A DNA stretch of 51,559 nucleotides from JAISJU01 sp031555675 (GCA_031555675.1 JAVBUB010000172.1:1-51559), one strand, 5' to 3'. Counted from the stretch's first letter, positions 35,183 through 44,167 are shown. The notes: generated by a model from the letters alone, not told the origin. Translations and numbers: made by a program.

Positions 35183-36408
35183 ATATACTGATAACCATTT
35201 TTGTTATTTTATTTGTTTTATCATTGACAGACTTTATTGGTTTGTCAAATGAAAGATTACATAAGCAGATTTACTCTATAGCGTTTTTTCTGGCTTATTT
35301 CTTTTTTGTAATAAAATACTATTATGGGGCCGATATTGCACAATATGTTGCTGTTTATGATACGATTGAGTCGCCATGGGTTCTTTTAACAAAAGGAACT
35401 AAGATTGATGATTATTTTGAACCGGGATATTTGTTTTTTTGCAGCATCTTAAAATATATTGGTTTTTCTTATTGGATGATGACAGCTCTTATAACAACAA
35501 TCTATTTTTATGTTATTCATAAGCTGTTTGAAAGAATACCTTCAAAAAAAATATTTGCCCTTTTAATCCTCGTTTTGTTTGATTATAATTTAATTTTTGC
35601 GGCATTTAGACAATGTTTGGCTGTTAGTTTTTTTATTCTCATGATATTGGCGTATATTGATAAAAAGTACATGAGAACGATTATCTTTTTTATTTTAGCC
35701 TCTTTAATGCATAAATCTGCTCTTTATTTGAGTATGTTATTTTTAACGGCGATGATTATTTCAAATGCAAGAACAAGAATAAAAATAGAGAACAAAAATT
35801 ACTTGATATTGGCAGGAATATTAATTATATTATGTCTTTTTTCTTTTCAGAGTATAATATTGACCTTAGCAAGTAAGTTATCCTTATCGGGAAGTGCGTA
35901 TGCTTCTTTGGCGCACCATTTATTGTTAAGTAAAAAAATACAGGTAATTGTTGTTATTTATTTGTTTTCTATTGTAGCAATTATGTTATATTCCAATTTT
36001 GATAATAAAAATAGGGAGCAAAGGATAATTAGGATGCTTGTTTTTCTTTCATTTGTGATTATTGTTGTTTTATATCAACAACATTTCCTCCTTAATAGAC
36101 TCCGGTCCTATTTTTTGCCATTTCTTATAGTTTTTGTATTTACCATATTGGAGCAAGATGTTCACAAAATATCCAAAAAAAGTTTTAAATTATTTCAACA
36201 AATATTTGTCATTGTTACTTTTCTATATTGTGCGCGTTTGATATTTACACTTAATCATGCGCAAAAAGAGTTGAAAAGTGGCATTTATGAATCATCAACT
36301 GTTTTTTCTTTATTGACTAAAAGTGAAGAGCAAATAAAAAAAGAACAATTAAAGAAAGCCAATTATTTTTGGGGTCACGAATATGAAGATATTGTAGAGA
36401 ATAAATAA
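35179..36408 (+). CDS. EpsG/Wzy-type polysaccharide polymerase
   Basis: A 409-residue membrane protein with about ten to eleven hydrophobic segments and a large loop. The YGADIAQYVAVYDTIESP motif near residues 50-67 resembles the conserved charged motif of the EpsG family, which joins lipid-linked repeat units outside the inner membrane. I choose ATG at 35179, which overlaps the flippase stop by 4 bases, rather than a TTG at 35170. As usual for Wzy proteins, sequence conservation is low, so the call leans on topology and neighbours. The tail is basic and cytoplasmic-like. Confidence 0.75.
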   Translation: MNILITIFVILFVLSLTDFIGLSNERLHKQIYSIAFFLAYFFFVIKYYYGADIAQYVAVYDTIESPWVLLTKGTKIDDYFEPGYLFFCSILKYIGFSYWMMTALITTIYFYVIHKLFERIPSKKIFALLILVLFDYNLIFAAFRQCLAVSFFILMILAYIDKKYMRTIIFFILASLMHKSALYLSMLFLTAMIISNARTRIKIENKNYLILAGILIILCLFSFQSIILTLASKLSLSGSAYASLAHHLLLSKKIQVIVVIYLFSIVAIMLYSNFDNKNREQRIIRMLVFLSFVIIVVLYQQHFLLNRLRSYFLPFLIVFVFTILEQDVHKISKKSFKLFQQIFVIVTFLYCARLIFTLNHAQKELKSGIYESSTVFSLLTKSEEQIKKEQLKKANYFWGHEYEDIVENK

Positions 36409-36420
36409 ATTAATTAATTT

Positions 36421-37302
36421 ATGGATGTTTCAATTATTATTGTCAATTATAATACAATTTCATTTTTAACTAATGCTATTGATTCTATTTTAGAGAAGAC
36501 GAAAGAAATAGAATATGAAATTATAGTAATAGATAATAATTCTTCAGATAATTCTCAAAATATTCTGTCAGAGAAATATGGAGATAAAGTTCATTACAAG
36601 AAACTTCCGGAAAATATTGGTTTTGGGCGGGCAAATAATGAAGGCATAAAAATAGCAAAAGGAAGAAATATTTTTTTGTTGAATCCGGATACTTTATTGA
36701 TTAATAATGCAGTGAAAATTTTATCTGATTTTTTGGATTCGAATAAAAATGTAGGCGTATGTAGTGGAAATATGTATGATGAAAATTTAAATCCAACCTA
36801 TTCTTTTATGCCTGTTTTTCCATCCATAACATGGGAATTGGATATTTTATTCAACAATAAATTATTCAATCTTATTTATGGAAAATGCTATTGGTTTAAT
36901 AGTACAAAATATCCCAAAAATGTAGCACATGTAACCGGTGCAGATATGATGACCAGAAAAGAAATAATGAAAGAAACAGGAGGTTTTGATCCGGATTTTT
37001 TCATGTATGAGGAAGAAACAGAATTAATTTACAGAATTAAGAAAAAAGGATATAAAGTAATGAGTGTTCCTCAAGCTGAAATAATCCATTTGGAAGGAAA
37101 AAGTTTTAGTTCGAACTTAGACAGGCTTAAGAGAATAACTTCGGCAAGAAGTTTATTTTATAAAAAAACACACGGTTCTGTATATCAATTCATTGTAGAT
37201 TTTATTTATCGCATAACAGCCATATCCCGTATAATTGTTTTCTCAATATTTAAAAATGAAGAAAAAACTTCATATTGGAAATTTGTTTTAAAAAATATTT
37301 GA
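36421..37302 (+). CDS. Glycosyltransferase family 2 (rhamnosyltransferase-like)
   Basis: A 293-residue GT-A fold transferase. VSIIIVNYNT opens the nucleotide-binding fold, VIDNNSSDNSQ and FLLNPDTLL (the DxD-type metal site, here NPD) follow, and TGADMMTRKEIMKETGGFDPDFFMYEEETEL holds the acceptor loop and the catalytic-base-like acidic cluster. A short amphipathic C-terminus could bind the membrane. It resembles WbbL/rhamnosyltransferase-like proteins that add a sugar to undecaprenyl-linked acceptors. The donor sugar cannot be told from sequence. It lies 12 bases after the polymerase gene and 7 before the next transferase. Confidence 0.88.
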   Translation: MDVSIIIVNYNTISFLTNAIDSILEKTKEIEYEIIVIDNNSSDNSQNILSEKYGDKVHYKKLPENIGFGRANNEGIKIAKGRNIFLLNPDTLLINNAVKILSDFLDSNKNVGVCSGNMYDENLNPTYSFMPVFPSITWELDILFNNKLFNLIYGKCYWFNSTKYPKNVAHVTGADMMTRKEIMKETGGFDPDFFMYEEETELIYRIKKKGYKVMSVPQAEIIHLEGKSFSSNLDRLKRITSARSLFYKKTHGSVYQFIVDFIYRITAISRIIVFSIFKNEEKTSYWKFVLKNI

Positions 37303-37309
37303 TGCCAAA

Positions 37310-38374
37310 ATGAAAATATTGGTAATATATCCAGAATATAAAGATGCTGTTACGGGAGGAGAAATGTATGACCATCATTTAATCGACCGAATGAGCAATA
37401 GTAATGCTTGTGCTGTCGATTTCTTGACAGATGACATGCTTTGTTCTAATAACAAATATTTCTATAATCTTGCTTATCTTCGAAAATTCTTTTTTGCGAA
37501 AAAATATGATGTAGTATTGACTAATAGCAGATTACATACCCGGTTATTTTTATTGTTTCTTGTTCTTTCTTTATTCTCAAAAACAAAGTTGGTTTCTATC
37601 CATCATCATTTTTGCTTTCTGGGAGAAAATGGGATTAAAAAGAAATTACATAAAATATTAGAATTGTCTTTTTTAAAACTTTCTTATGTAACAATTATTC
37701 CTAGCCCTTATATTAAGCAACTATTTGAAGTTTTTTTACCCAATAAAAAAATAAGCTATATAGAATTGGGTATTCGGAACTCAATGTTGCATAATCAGGA
37801 ATCTGAAAAAACAACAACTAATCTGCTATATGTCGGAACAGTTGAACGAAGAAAAGGTTTGATTTATTTGATTGAGTCATTGGATTTATTAAATAAAAGA
37901 GGAATACAGTTTCACTGTGACATTGTTGGAAAAATAATTGATGAATATTATTTTTTAGAATTAAAAAATAATATTGATAAGTCTAATCTTCAGGATAAAA
38001 TTATTTTTAGAGGTAGAGTCGGCGATTTTGAATTGTCTGAATATTACGGCAAGGCTACCTGTTTTGTTTTTCCTTCGCTGTTGGAAGGTTATGGAATGGT
38101 AATTCTTGAAGCCATGTCATATGGTTTACCTGTTATTGCATTTAATAATTCAGCCATGCCATTTACAGTCAAAAATAATGAAAATGGTTTACTCGTACAG
38201 AATGAAAGTGTAAAAGATTTTGAAAATGCAATTTACACTGTAATGACTGATGATTTATTTAGAAAACAATTATCTCAGGGTGCATTGAAAACTTATTCCC
38301 GTTTTCGGACATTTAAAGATATGGATACGGATATAGATCTATTATTGGGTTCCAAATTTGAAATTTATCGTTAA
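37310..38374 (+). CDS. Glycosyltransferase family 4 (first of three)
   Basis: A 354-residue GT-B retaining transferase. The N-terminal lobe begins MKILVIYPEYKDAVTGGEMYDHHL, and the C-terminal lobe holds LLYVGTVERRKGLIYLIESL and the EX7E donor motif region SLLEGYGMVILEAMSYGLPVIAFN, with the two glutamates spaced eight apart. The CDS is normal length. It lies 7 bases after the GT2 gene and 3 bases before the next GT4, so probably co-translated. Donor and acceptor are unknown. Confidence 0.88.
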   Translation: MKILVIYPEYKDAVTGGEMYDHHLIDRMSNSNACAVDFLTDDMLCSNNKYFYNLAYLRKFFFAKKYDVVLTNSRLHTRLFLLFLVLSLFSKTKLVSIHHHFCFLGENGIKKKLHKILELSFLKLSYVTIIPSPYIKQLFEVFLPNKKISYIELGIRNSMLHNQESEKTTTNLLYVGTVERRKGLIYLIESLDLLNKRGIQFHCDIVGKIIDEYYFLELKNNIDKSNLQDKIIFRGRVGDFELSEYYGKATCFVFPSLLEGYGMVILEAMSYGLPVIAFNNSAMPFTVKNNENGLLVQNESVKDFENAIYTVMTDDLFRKQLSQGALKTYSRFRTFKDMDTDIDLLLGSKFEIYR

Positions 38375-38377
38375 GAA

Positions 38378-39469
38378 ATGCGGATATTTTATTTGATAAC
38401 AGGCTTGGGGGTTGGCGGTGCAGAAGTTATAACTATTGATTTGGCTAATTCTATGCGTGCACTAGGGCATGAAGTGAAGATAGAATATATGACAAATGAG
38501 AATGCATTGGAGAATCGAGTAAATGCTGGAATTGAGGTGCATTGCATAGACATAAAGAAAAATCCCATATCTTTTTTGAAAGGAATAATTCGATTAAAAA
38601 AACAAATAAAAAAATTCAAGCCTGACGTTGTGCATGCTCATATGTTTCATGCTAATATTTTTGCCAGAATAACAAGATTGTTTACTTCTATTCCTAAATT
38701 AATCTGTACAGCACATAATAAAAATGAAGGTGGAGATGTTAGGATGTTATTGTATAGATTAACAGATAAATTATCGGATTTAAATACAAATGTTTCGGAA
38801 GAAGCGGTTGATTGTTTTATACAAAAGAAAGCGTTTTCGAAAAAGAACAGTATTTGTATGTATAATGGCATTTCGTTGGATAAATTTAAAAAAGATACTG
38901 AGTTTAGGGAAAAATATAGAAAAGAGAGTGGATTTGCCAATGATGACTTTGTTTTTATAACAGTTGGAAGATTGACAAAGGCAAAAGATCACGTTAATTT
39001 ATTACATGCATTTAAACAGGTAAACGACCAAAATAATAAAACAAAATTAATTATAGTAGGCGAAGGAGAAGAACGAAAAAATATAGAGTCACTAATAGAA
39101 GAATTAAAGCTTACGGATAAAGTTTATTTGATGGGAATAAAACCAAATGTAGAGGTTTTTTATAATATGTCAGATTGTTTTGTTTTATCTTCTGCATGGG
39201 AAGGTTTTGGTATTGTTTTGGCAGAAGCTATGGCCTGTGAATTACCAGTGATAACTACTGATGCAGGAGGTTGCGCCGAAGTCGTGAGTCAACCGGAATG
39301 GGTGATACCAACCTATAACAGTGTTCTTTTAGCAGAAAAGATGATAATCATTTTAAATAAAACGAAAGAAGAAAGGGAAATGATGGGTAGAATCAACCGG
39401 GAATTAGTTAATAGATTTGATATTAAGAAAATAGTTGATTCGTGGGAAACCATTTATAAAAATAACTGA
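38378..39469 (+). CDS. Glycosyltransferase family 4 (second of three)
   Basis: A 363-residue GT-B enzyme. ITGLGVGGAEVITIDLANSMRALGHEV is the classic GT4 N-terminal loop (GGAE), VVHAHMFHANIFARI follows, and the C-terminal lobe contains ITVGRLTKAKDHVNLLHAF and the donor motif SAWEGFGIVLAEAMACELPVITTDAGGCAEVV. It appears complete. The GGAE loop is shared with capsule and O-antigen transferases such as the EpsF/WcfI types. It starts 3 bases after the previous stop; 58 bases separate it from the next transferase. The linkage formed is unknown. Confidence 0.88.
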   Translation: MRIFYLITGLGVGGAEVITIDLANSMRALGHEVKIEYMTNENALENRVNAGIEVHCIDIKKNPISFLKGIIRLKKQIKKFKPDVVHAHMFHANIFARITRLFTSIPKLICTAHNKNEGGDVRMLLYRLTDKLSDLNTNVSEEAVDCFIQKKAFSKKNSICMYNGISLDKFKKDTEFREKYRKESGFANDDFVFITVGRLTKAKDHVNLLHAFKQVNDQNNKTKLIIVGEGEERKNIESLIEELKLTDKVYLMGIKPNVEVFYNMSDCFVLSSAWEGFGIVLAEAMACELPVITTDAGGCAEVVSQPEWVIPTYNSVLLAEKMIIILNKTKEEREMMGRINRELVNRFDIKKIVDSWETIYKNN

Positions 39470-39527
39470 GCAACTTTAAATGTTGTTTTAACTTTGTTGT
39501 TATTGATGATATTTAACGTGTAAAAAT

Positions 39528-40634
39528 ATGCCAAAAACAATTATTTTTTCAGGAAACACAGCATGGAGTATGTATAATTTTCGCAAGAATGTTATAGGCA
39601 GTTTCGTTGAGAAAGGATTTCGCGTAATCGTAATAGCCCCTGAAGATGATGAATTTGGTAAAAAAATCAAGTCTATTGGCTGTGAATTTATACCAATAAA
39701 AATATCAGGGAAAGGTGTAAATCCGATAAATGACTTTCAGATTTTTCTATCATACATAAAGATATTTAGAAAATATAAGCCGGATTTTTGCTTTTTCTAT
39801 ACTATAAAACCCAATATCTACGGATCCTTAGCTGCGAAAGTACTTAAAATTCGTCATGTTGCCATAACAACAGGCTTAGGTTATGTTTTTTTGAGCAATG
39901 GCATTGTATCAAAAATAGCTAAAAAATTATATAAAATATCATTTAAAAATGTGGAACAAATCTGGTTTCTGAACGAAGATGATTATGATGCGTTTCGGAA
40001 AGAAGGGATTGTATCTGATGCAAAATGCCATATCATGAAAGGTGGAGAGGGCATCGATTTAACTTCATTTCAGGAAGCCTCCCAACCCGAATCCATATCA
40101 TTTCTTTTAATGGCCCGTATGTTATGGGATAAGGGAGTCGGAGTTTTTGCAGATGCAGCGAGGGAGTTGAAAAAAAAATATCCTGAAGTCGAGTTTCATC
40201 TACTTGGTTTTGTTGGCGTTGATAATCCAAGTGCGATATCTATTGAACAGATAAGAGCATGGGAAAAAGAAGGTATTGTTAAATATTTAGGAGTTACAAA
40301 TGATGTCAGGCCTTTTATTGCAAATGCCTCGTGTATTGTTTTGCCATCTTTTCGAGAAGGTATTCCACTTGCTTTGCTGGAAGGTGCGGCGATGGGGAAA
40401 CCATTAATAACTACGAATACGCCTGGCTGTAAGGAGGTTGTAGATAATGAGATTAATGGATTTCTTTGTTGTCTCAAAGATGTAAAAAGTCTCCATGAGG
40501 CAATGGAAAAAGTTATTTTGATGTCCGAAGAAGAACGAACAAATATGGGACATGCTGGACGAAAAAAGATAGAAATGCAGTTTGATGTAAAAAATACGAC
40601 AAAACAATATTTTGATGCTATAATAAGAAATTAG
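39528..40634 (+). CDS. Glycosyltransferase family 4 (third of three), PglA/EpsD-like
   Basis: A 368-residue GT-B transferase. It opens IFSGNTAWSMYNFRKNVIGSFVEKGFRVIVIAPEDD, has the CFFYTIKPNIYGSLAAKVL stretch, and a C-terminal lobe with LMARMLWDKGVGVFADAA and the donor motif PSFREGIPLALLEGAAMGKPLITTNTPGCKEVVD. This pattern is like PglA/EpsD-type enzymes that add an N-acetylhexosamine to undecaprenyl-linked sugars; that is inference. A 177-base gap follows before the initiating transferase. Confidence 0.85.
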   Translation: MPKTIIFSGNTAWSMYNFRKNVIGSFVEKGFRVIVIAPEDDEFGKKIKSIGCEFIPIKISGKGVNPINDFQIFLSYIKIFRKYKPDFCFFYTIKPNIYGSLAAKVLKIRHVAITTGLGYVFLSNGIVSKIAKKLYKISFKNVEQIWFLNEDDYDAFRKEGIVSDAKCHIMKGGEGIDLTSFQEASQPESISFLLMARMLWDKGVGVFADAARELKKKYPEVEFHLLGFVGVDNPSAISIEQIRAWEKEGIVKYLGVTNDVRPFIANASCIVLPSFREGIPLALLEGAAMGKPLITTNTPGCKEVVDNEINGFLCCLKDVKSLHEAMEKVILMSEEERTNMGHAGRKKIEMQFDVKNTTKQYFDAIIRN

Positions 40635-40760
40635 CATTCAAATTAAATTCTTTCTTTGATTTTATTGCGAATGCATTTTACAGTTGCCGGACAGAATAAA
40701 ATAATTCAAGGTAATTAATCATTTTTTTACATATAATAATCAATTCCTCTAAGAAAATTA

Positions 40761-40768
40761 TATCTTTG
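40761..40768 (+). promoter_or_regulatory. Probable -7 box for the initiating transferase gene
   Basis: TATCTTTG matches TAnnTTTG 44 bases before the ATG at 40812. No -33 TTTG at the right distance. This may be a second promoter of the polysaccharide locus, also driving pheS, which overlaps the transferase gene. Confidence 0.45.
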
Positions 40769-40811
40769 TAAGCTAATTAGTGCTAATATTTATTGCCAAG
40801 CTATTTTTATC

Positions 40812-41909
40812 ATGGATATTGATTCAATATTAACATCTTATCCTTTTTTATTAGGTGTAATTTCTTTTATTATTGGTCAGATTTTAATGCCATATATACT
40901 TCAAATGGCAAAAAAAAAGGAATTAATTGTAAAACCCAATAAGAGAACCGCTCACGAAGGTGGTATTCCCAATATTGGCGGAATAAATATTTTTTCTTCT
41001 TTTATTATTTCCTATCTTATCTTTTCTACAGAACAAATTGATTTTTCGCATCGGATCATTTTAGCCGGAATGTATTTTATTTTAATGGTCGGTTTTTTTG
41101 ATGATATGGTGGAGCTTGTTCCCCGAAAAAAATTTATTGGTGAATTAATTGCCGGATTTTTGTTGATTGTGGTTGCTGATATCCGGTTGACTCATCTAAA
41201 TGGTTTTCTTGGGATAGACCAGATTCATGATGTAATTAGTTATCCATTATCATTTTTTGTGTTTTTGTTGATTATCAATGGACTTAACTTAATAGATGGG
41301 GTCGATGGTCTTGCTTCGGGCTTAGGTATACTGATTTGTGCATTTTTTGGTGTGTATTTCCAGTTAATAGGTATCACATACCTGTCGATGATGGCTTATG
41401 CTTTGATTGGAGCTTTATTGATATTTTTTATTTATAATGTTTTTGGACACAAGAAAAAGATATTTATGGGAGATTCCGGAGCATTGGTGCTTGGGTATAC
41501 TGTATATATGTTTGTTGTGGAATTTTGTGAAGTCAATGCATCTGATATGGCAACTATTAACCCATCGTATGTAATGACAGCTGCACCTGTTGTTGCGATA
41601 GCTATATTGGCTGTACCGTTGATAGATACACTCAGGGTAATGACAACGAGGATAAAAAAAGGTAAGTCTCCTTTTGAGGCAGATAAAAATCATGTTCATC
41701 ATTTGTTGTTGAGTATTGGTTTAAAGCATAGAGAAGTTACTTTTGTATTACTTATTGTAAGCCTCTTTTTTATCGGATTGGGATTATTACTTAGTAATGT
41801 AAGGATAGAATTAGGAATTTTAATTGTTATTTTTTGTGCTATAGTCTTAATCGTAACATTGTGGCGAATTGTAGATAAAGACACCAAGAAGGGAAAAAAT
41901 GAAAAATAA
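40812..41909 (+). CDS. Undecaprenyl-phosphate sugar-1-phosphate transferase (WecA/TagO type)
   Basis: A 365-residue polytopic membrane enzyme with about eleven helices, which starts glycan synthesis by moving a HexNAc-1-phosphate from a UDP-sugar to undecaprenyl phosphate. Motifs: DDMVEL (near 97-102), NLIDGVDGLASG (near 159, catalytic Asp), MGDSGAL (near 219) and DKNHVHHLL (near 292, the histidine motif that separates WecA-type enzymes from MraY). The UDP-sugar (GlcNAc or other) cannot be decided. It is the last gene of the polysaccharide locus and overlaps pheS by 11 bases, so a housekeeping gene may be read from the same transcript. Confidence 0.92.
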   Translation: MDIDSILTSYPFLLGVISFIIGQILMPYILQMAKKKELIVKPNKRTAHEGGIPNIGGINIFSSFIISYLIFSTEQIDFSHRIILAGMYFILMVGFFDDMVELVPRKKFIGELIAGFLLIVVADIRLTHLNGFLGIDQIHDVISYPLSFFVFLLIINGLNLIDGVDGLASGLGILICAFFGVYFQLIGITYLSMMAYALIGALLIFFIYNVFGHKKKIFMGDSGALVLGYTVYMFVVEFCEVNASDMATINPSYVMTAAPVVAIAILAVPLIDTLRVMTTRIKKGKSPFEADKNHVHHLLLSIGLKHREVTFVLLIVSLFFIGLGLLLSNVRIELGILIVIFCAIVLIVTLWRIVDKDTKKGKNEK

Positions 41910-42924
41910 AATACAACAACTACTACAAGAAGTAAATACACTTAAGGTAAATAGCTCCAATGAATTAGAAGAGATTCGCATTAAGTATTTAAGTAAAAAG
42001 GGAGAAATATCTGTTCTTTTCAATGACTTTAAAAATGTGGCCAATGAAGAAAAAAAGGAAATCGGCCAATTGTTGAACCAATTGAAAGATGCCGCACAAG
42101 AAAGAATAGCTTCTTTAAAGGAAGCATTTGAAGGACAACAGGCAGATGCTGTTAAAAACGATTTAACGAGAACAGCCGATCCGATTGCTTTAGGAACCAG
42201 ACACCCCATTTCTATTGTTCGCAATGAAATAATCAATATCTTTTCCAAATTAGGCTTCTCTATTGCCGAAGGACCGGAAATAGAAGACGACTGGCATGTG
42301 TTTTCCGCGTTAAACTTTGCGCCAAACCATCCGGCCAGGGATATGCAGGATACATTCTTCATAGAACAAAATCCCGATATTATATTGCGTTCTCATACAT
42401 CGTCAGTACAAACACGGGTAATGAAAAATACACAACCACCCATCCGTATTATTTGTCCGGGGAGAGTATACAGAAACGAAGCCATATCATATCGTGCCCA
42501 TTGCTTTTTTCATCAGGTAGAAGCATTGTACATTGCCAAAGATGTTTCTTTTGCCGATTTAAAACAAGTATTACTATATTTTGCGAAAGAAATGTTTGGA
42601 GAAAAAACGGAAATCCGTTTACGTCCGTCTTATTTCCCTTTTACCGAGCCATCTGCCGAAATGGATATATCCTGTAACCTTTGTGGCGGAAAAGGATGTC
42701 CATTCTGTAAACACACTGGTTGGGTTGAGATCTTAGGATGCGGAATGGTACATCCGAATGTACTTGATAATTGCGGAATTGATAGTAAAATATATTCAGG
42801 ATATGCCTTGGGAATGGGCATTGAACGTATTACGAATCTTAAGTTTCAGGTTAAAGACCTCCGGCTATTTTCCGAAAATGATATCCGGTTCTTACGAGAG
42901 TTTGAAGGTGCGACAAATCTATAG
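41899..42924 (+). CDS. pheS: Phenylalanine-tRNA ligase, alpha subunit
   Basis: A 341-residue class II synthetase subunit that, with PheT, charges tRNA-Phe. N-terminal coiled coil (about 1-85), then motif 1 region GPEIEDDWHVFSALNFAPNHPARDMQDTFFI, motif 2 RIICPGRVYRNEAISYRAHCFFHQVE, the phenylalanine pocket PSYFPFTEPSAEMDISC and motif 3 GYALGMGIERITNLKF. The CNLCGGKGCPFCKHTGW stretch (near 254-272) has four cysteines in a CxxC...CxxC pattern, common in Bacteroidetes and some other lineages and possibly metal-binding. The start overlaps the upstream stop by 11 bases. pheT is not in the window. Confidence 0.97.
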   Translation: MKNKIQQLLQEVNTLKVNSSNELEEIRIKYLSKKGEISVLFNDFKNVANEEKKEIGQLLNQLKDAAQERIASLKEAFEGQQADAVKNDLTRTADPIALGTRHPISIVRNEIINIFSKLGFSIAEGPEIEDDWHVFSALNFAPNHPARDMQDTFFIEQNPDIILRSHTSSVQTRVMKNTQPPIRIICPGRVYRNEAISYRAHCFFHQVEALYIAKDVSFADLKQVLLYFAKEMFGEKTEIRLRPSYFPFTEPSAEMDISCNLCGGKGCPFCKHTGWVEILGCGMVHPNVLDNCGIDSKIYSGYALGMGIERITNLKFQVKDLRLFSENDIRFLREFEGATNL

Positions 42925-42935
42925 ATTATATAATG

Positions 42936-43052
42936 AAAGAGGGTGTCTCAAAATAAAAATTAAGTCTCTGAGAATTGAGTATTCGCGTTCAGTCTCAGAT
43001 AGGTGTCCGAATAAAAAGAGGGTGAAATCACATTGTGAGACACCCTCTTTTT
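42936..43052. repeat. Hairpin-forming element with competing arms (MITE-like) between pheS and chrA
   Basis: Terminal inverted repeats AAAGAGGGTGTCTCA (42936-42950) and TGAGACACCCTCTTT (43036-43050) match perfectly over 15 bases. A second left arm AAAAAGAGGGTG (43013-43024) pairs with the same right arm (CACCCTCTTTTT, 43041-43052), forming an alternative short hairpin with T tracts on both strands. An inner pair TCTGAGA (42966-42972) / TCTCAGA (42993-42999) also exists. The ends resemble insertion-sequence termini (GAGGGTGTCTCA), but there is no transposase and no clear target duplication. The short hairpin is a plausible bidirectional terminator for pheS and chrA. Confidence 0.7.
43013..43052. 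terminator. Bidirectional terminator between pheS and chrA
   Basis: A 12-base-pair perfect stem (43013-43024 with 43041-43052), 16-base loop, A tract before and T tract after. It lies between convergent ends of pheS (42924) and chrA (43061) and is part of the larger element described at 42936-43052. Confidence 0.8.
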
Positions 43053-43060
43053 CTTTTGAA

Positions 43061-43582
43061 TCAGTACAGTAAAAACCCTGCAAAACCAGCCAGTATAATC
43101 AATAAAATAGGATGTAACTTGAAGTAAAAGGTGGCGATAAAAGCACCTAAAAAAATAAGAAAGCTCTTATAGTCGATAAAGTTCTCATTGTTCATTAACA
43201 TCAATGCCGCAGCTCCGATCAATCCTACTACAAGAGGACGCAAAAATATAAAAACGGAACTGATATACGCATTGTTCTGATACTTGAAAAAAAACCGGGA
43301 TAATGTGAGCATAATAATAAACGATGGCAGGCAAATGGCAAAAGTAGCAAGAGCAGATCCAAAAACATTACCTGCGGCCATATAGCCGACATAAGTGGCA
43401 CTATTGATGCCAATCGGTCCCGGTGTCATCTGAGAAATAGCGATAATATCTGTAAATTCACCTTCGTTCAGCCAGTTATGAATTTCAATTTCATGCTGAA
43501 TGAGCGGAATAATGGCATAACCTCCCCCAAATCCGAATAAACCTATTTTAAAAAACGACCAGAATAATTGTAAGTATATCAT
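43061..43582 (-). CDS. chrA: Chromate transporter half-subunit (second of a pair)
   Basis: A 173-residue short-chain CHR membrane protein with about six helices. The motif LFWSFFKIGLFGFGGGYAIIPLIQHEI (start) and ISQMTPGPIGINSATYVGYMAAG are CHR-family hallmarks. Many CHR proteins are fused doubles of about 400 residues; here the two halves are separate genes, 24 bases apart, and probably work as a heterodimer exporting chromate or a related oxyanion. A function in resistance is not shown by the sequence, and the natural substrate is often unknown. Confidence 0.9.
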   Translation of the reverse strand: MIYLQLFWSFFKIGLFGFGGGYAIIPLIQHEIEIHNWLNEGEFTDIIAISQMTPGPIGINSATYVGYMAAGNVFGSALATFAICLPSFIIMLTLSRFFFKYQNNAYISSVFIFLRPLVVGLIGAAALMLMNNENFIDYKSFLIFLGAFIATFYFKLHPILLIILAGFAGFLLY

Positions 43583-43606
43583 AATGAAATTGATTGTTTG
43601 ATCCTA

Positions 43607-44167
43607 TTATTTAATTTTCTTCACTATGACATCATTTATTTTCTTGTACAAGATCCCGCATACAATCGCTCCTATGATGATATAAATAGGCGAAATATCC
43701 AATAGCCATATTAATAAAATGGCAATAATGGGAATCGCTATTGTTTTGAGATTAATATGAGCGGCTTTTGACATATTCCAAATGGGAGCAGCGATAAGCG
43801 CTACTACAGCAGGACGTATGCCTTTAAATATTCTTTCCACAATAGGATTGTCTTTTACATCGACATAGAAAGTTGCAATCAGGAGAATAATAAGGAAAGA
43901 AGGTAGTATAGTCCCCAAAACAGCAGCTACAGATCCTTTGAATCCTTTTATTTTGTAACCGACAAAGATAGAAGTATTAACTGCCATAACTCCCGGTGCC
44001 GACTGTGCTAATGCCAACATATCCAGGAAATATTTTTTGTCGATCCATTTTTTATTGCCTACTACTTCTTTTTCTATCAGAGGTATCATGGCATATCCTC
44101 CACCAATAGTGAAAGCTCCTATTTTGAAGAACGACAGGAATAATTGTATGTAGATATTCCGGAACAT
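43607..44167 (-). CDS. chrA: Chromate transporter half-subunit (first of a pair)
   Basis: A 186-residue short-chain CHR protein, starting FRNIYIQLFLSFFKIGAFTIGGGYAMIPLIEKEV and with LALAQSAPGVMAVNTSIFVGYKIKG, the counterpart of the equivalent motif in the downstream half. It has about six membrane segments and a basic C-terminus (NDVIVKKIK). It leads the two-gene unit. The pair is alike but not identical, as expected for heterodimeric transporters with opposite membrane orientation. Only chromate-type annotation is possible. Confidence 0.9.
   Translation of the reverse strand: MFRNIYIQLFLSFFKIGAFTIGGGYAMIPLIEKEVVGNKKWIDKKYFLDMLALAQSAPGVMAVNTSIFVGYKIKGFKGSVAAVLGTILPSFLIILLIATFYVDVKDNPIVERIFKGIRPAVVALIAAPIWNMSKAAHINLKTIAIPIIAILLIWLLDISPIYIIIGAIVCGILYKKINDVIVKKIK

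Noticed and set aside
41847..42362. A 171-codon open frame on the minus strand
   Set aside because: Antisense to pheS and the end of the initiating transferase gene; serine/leucine-rich shadow.
42936..43052. An intact insertion sequence
   Set aside because: Only inverted ends are present; there is no transposase frame and no clear target-site duplication.
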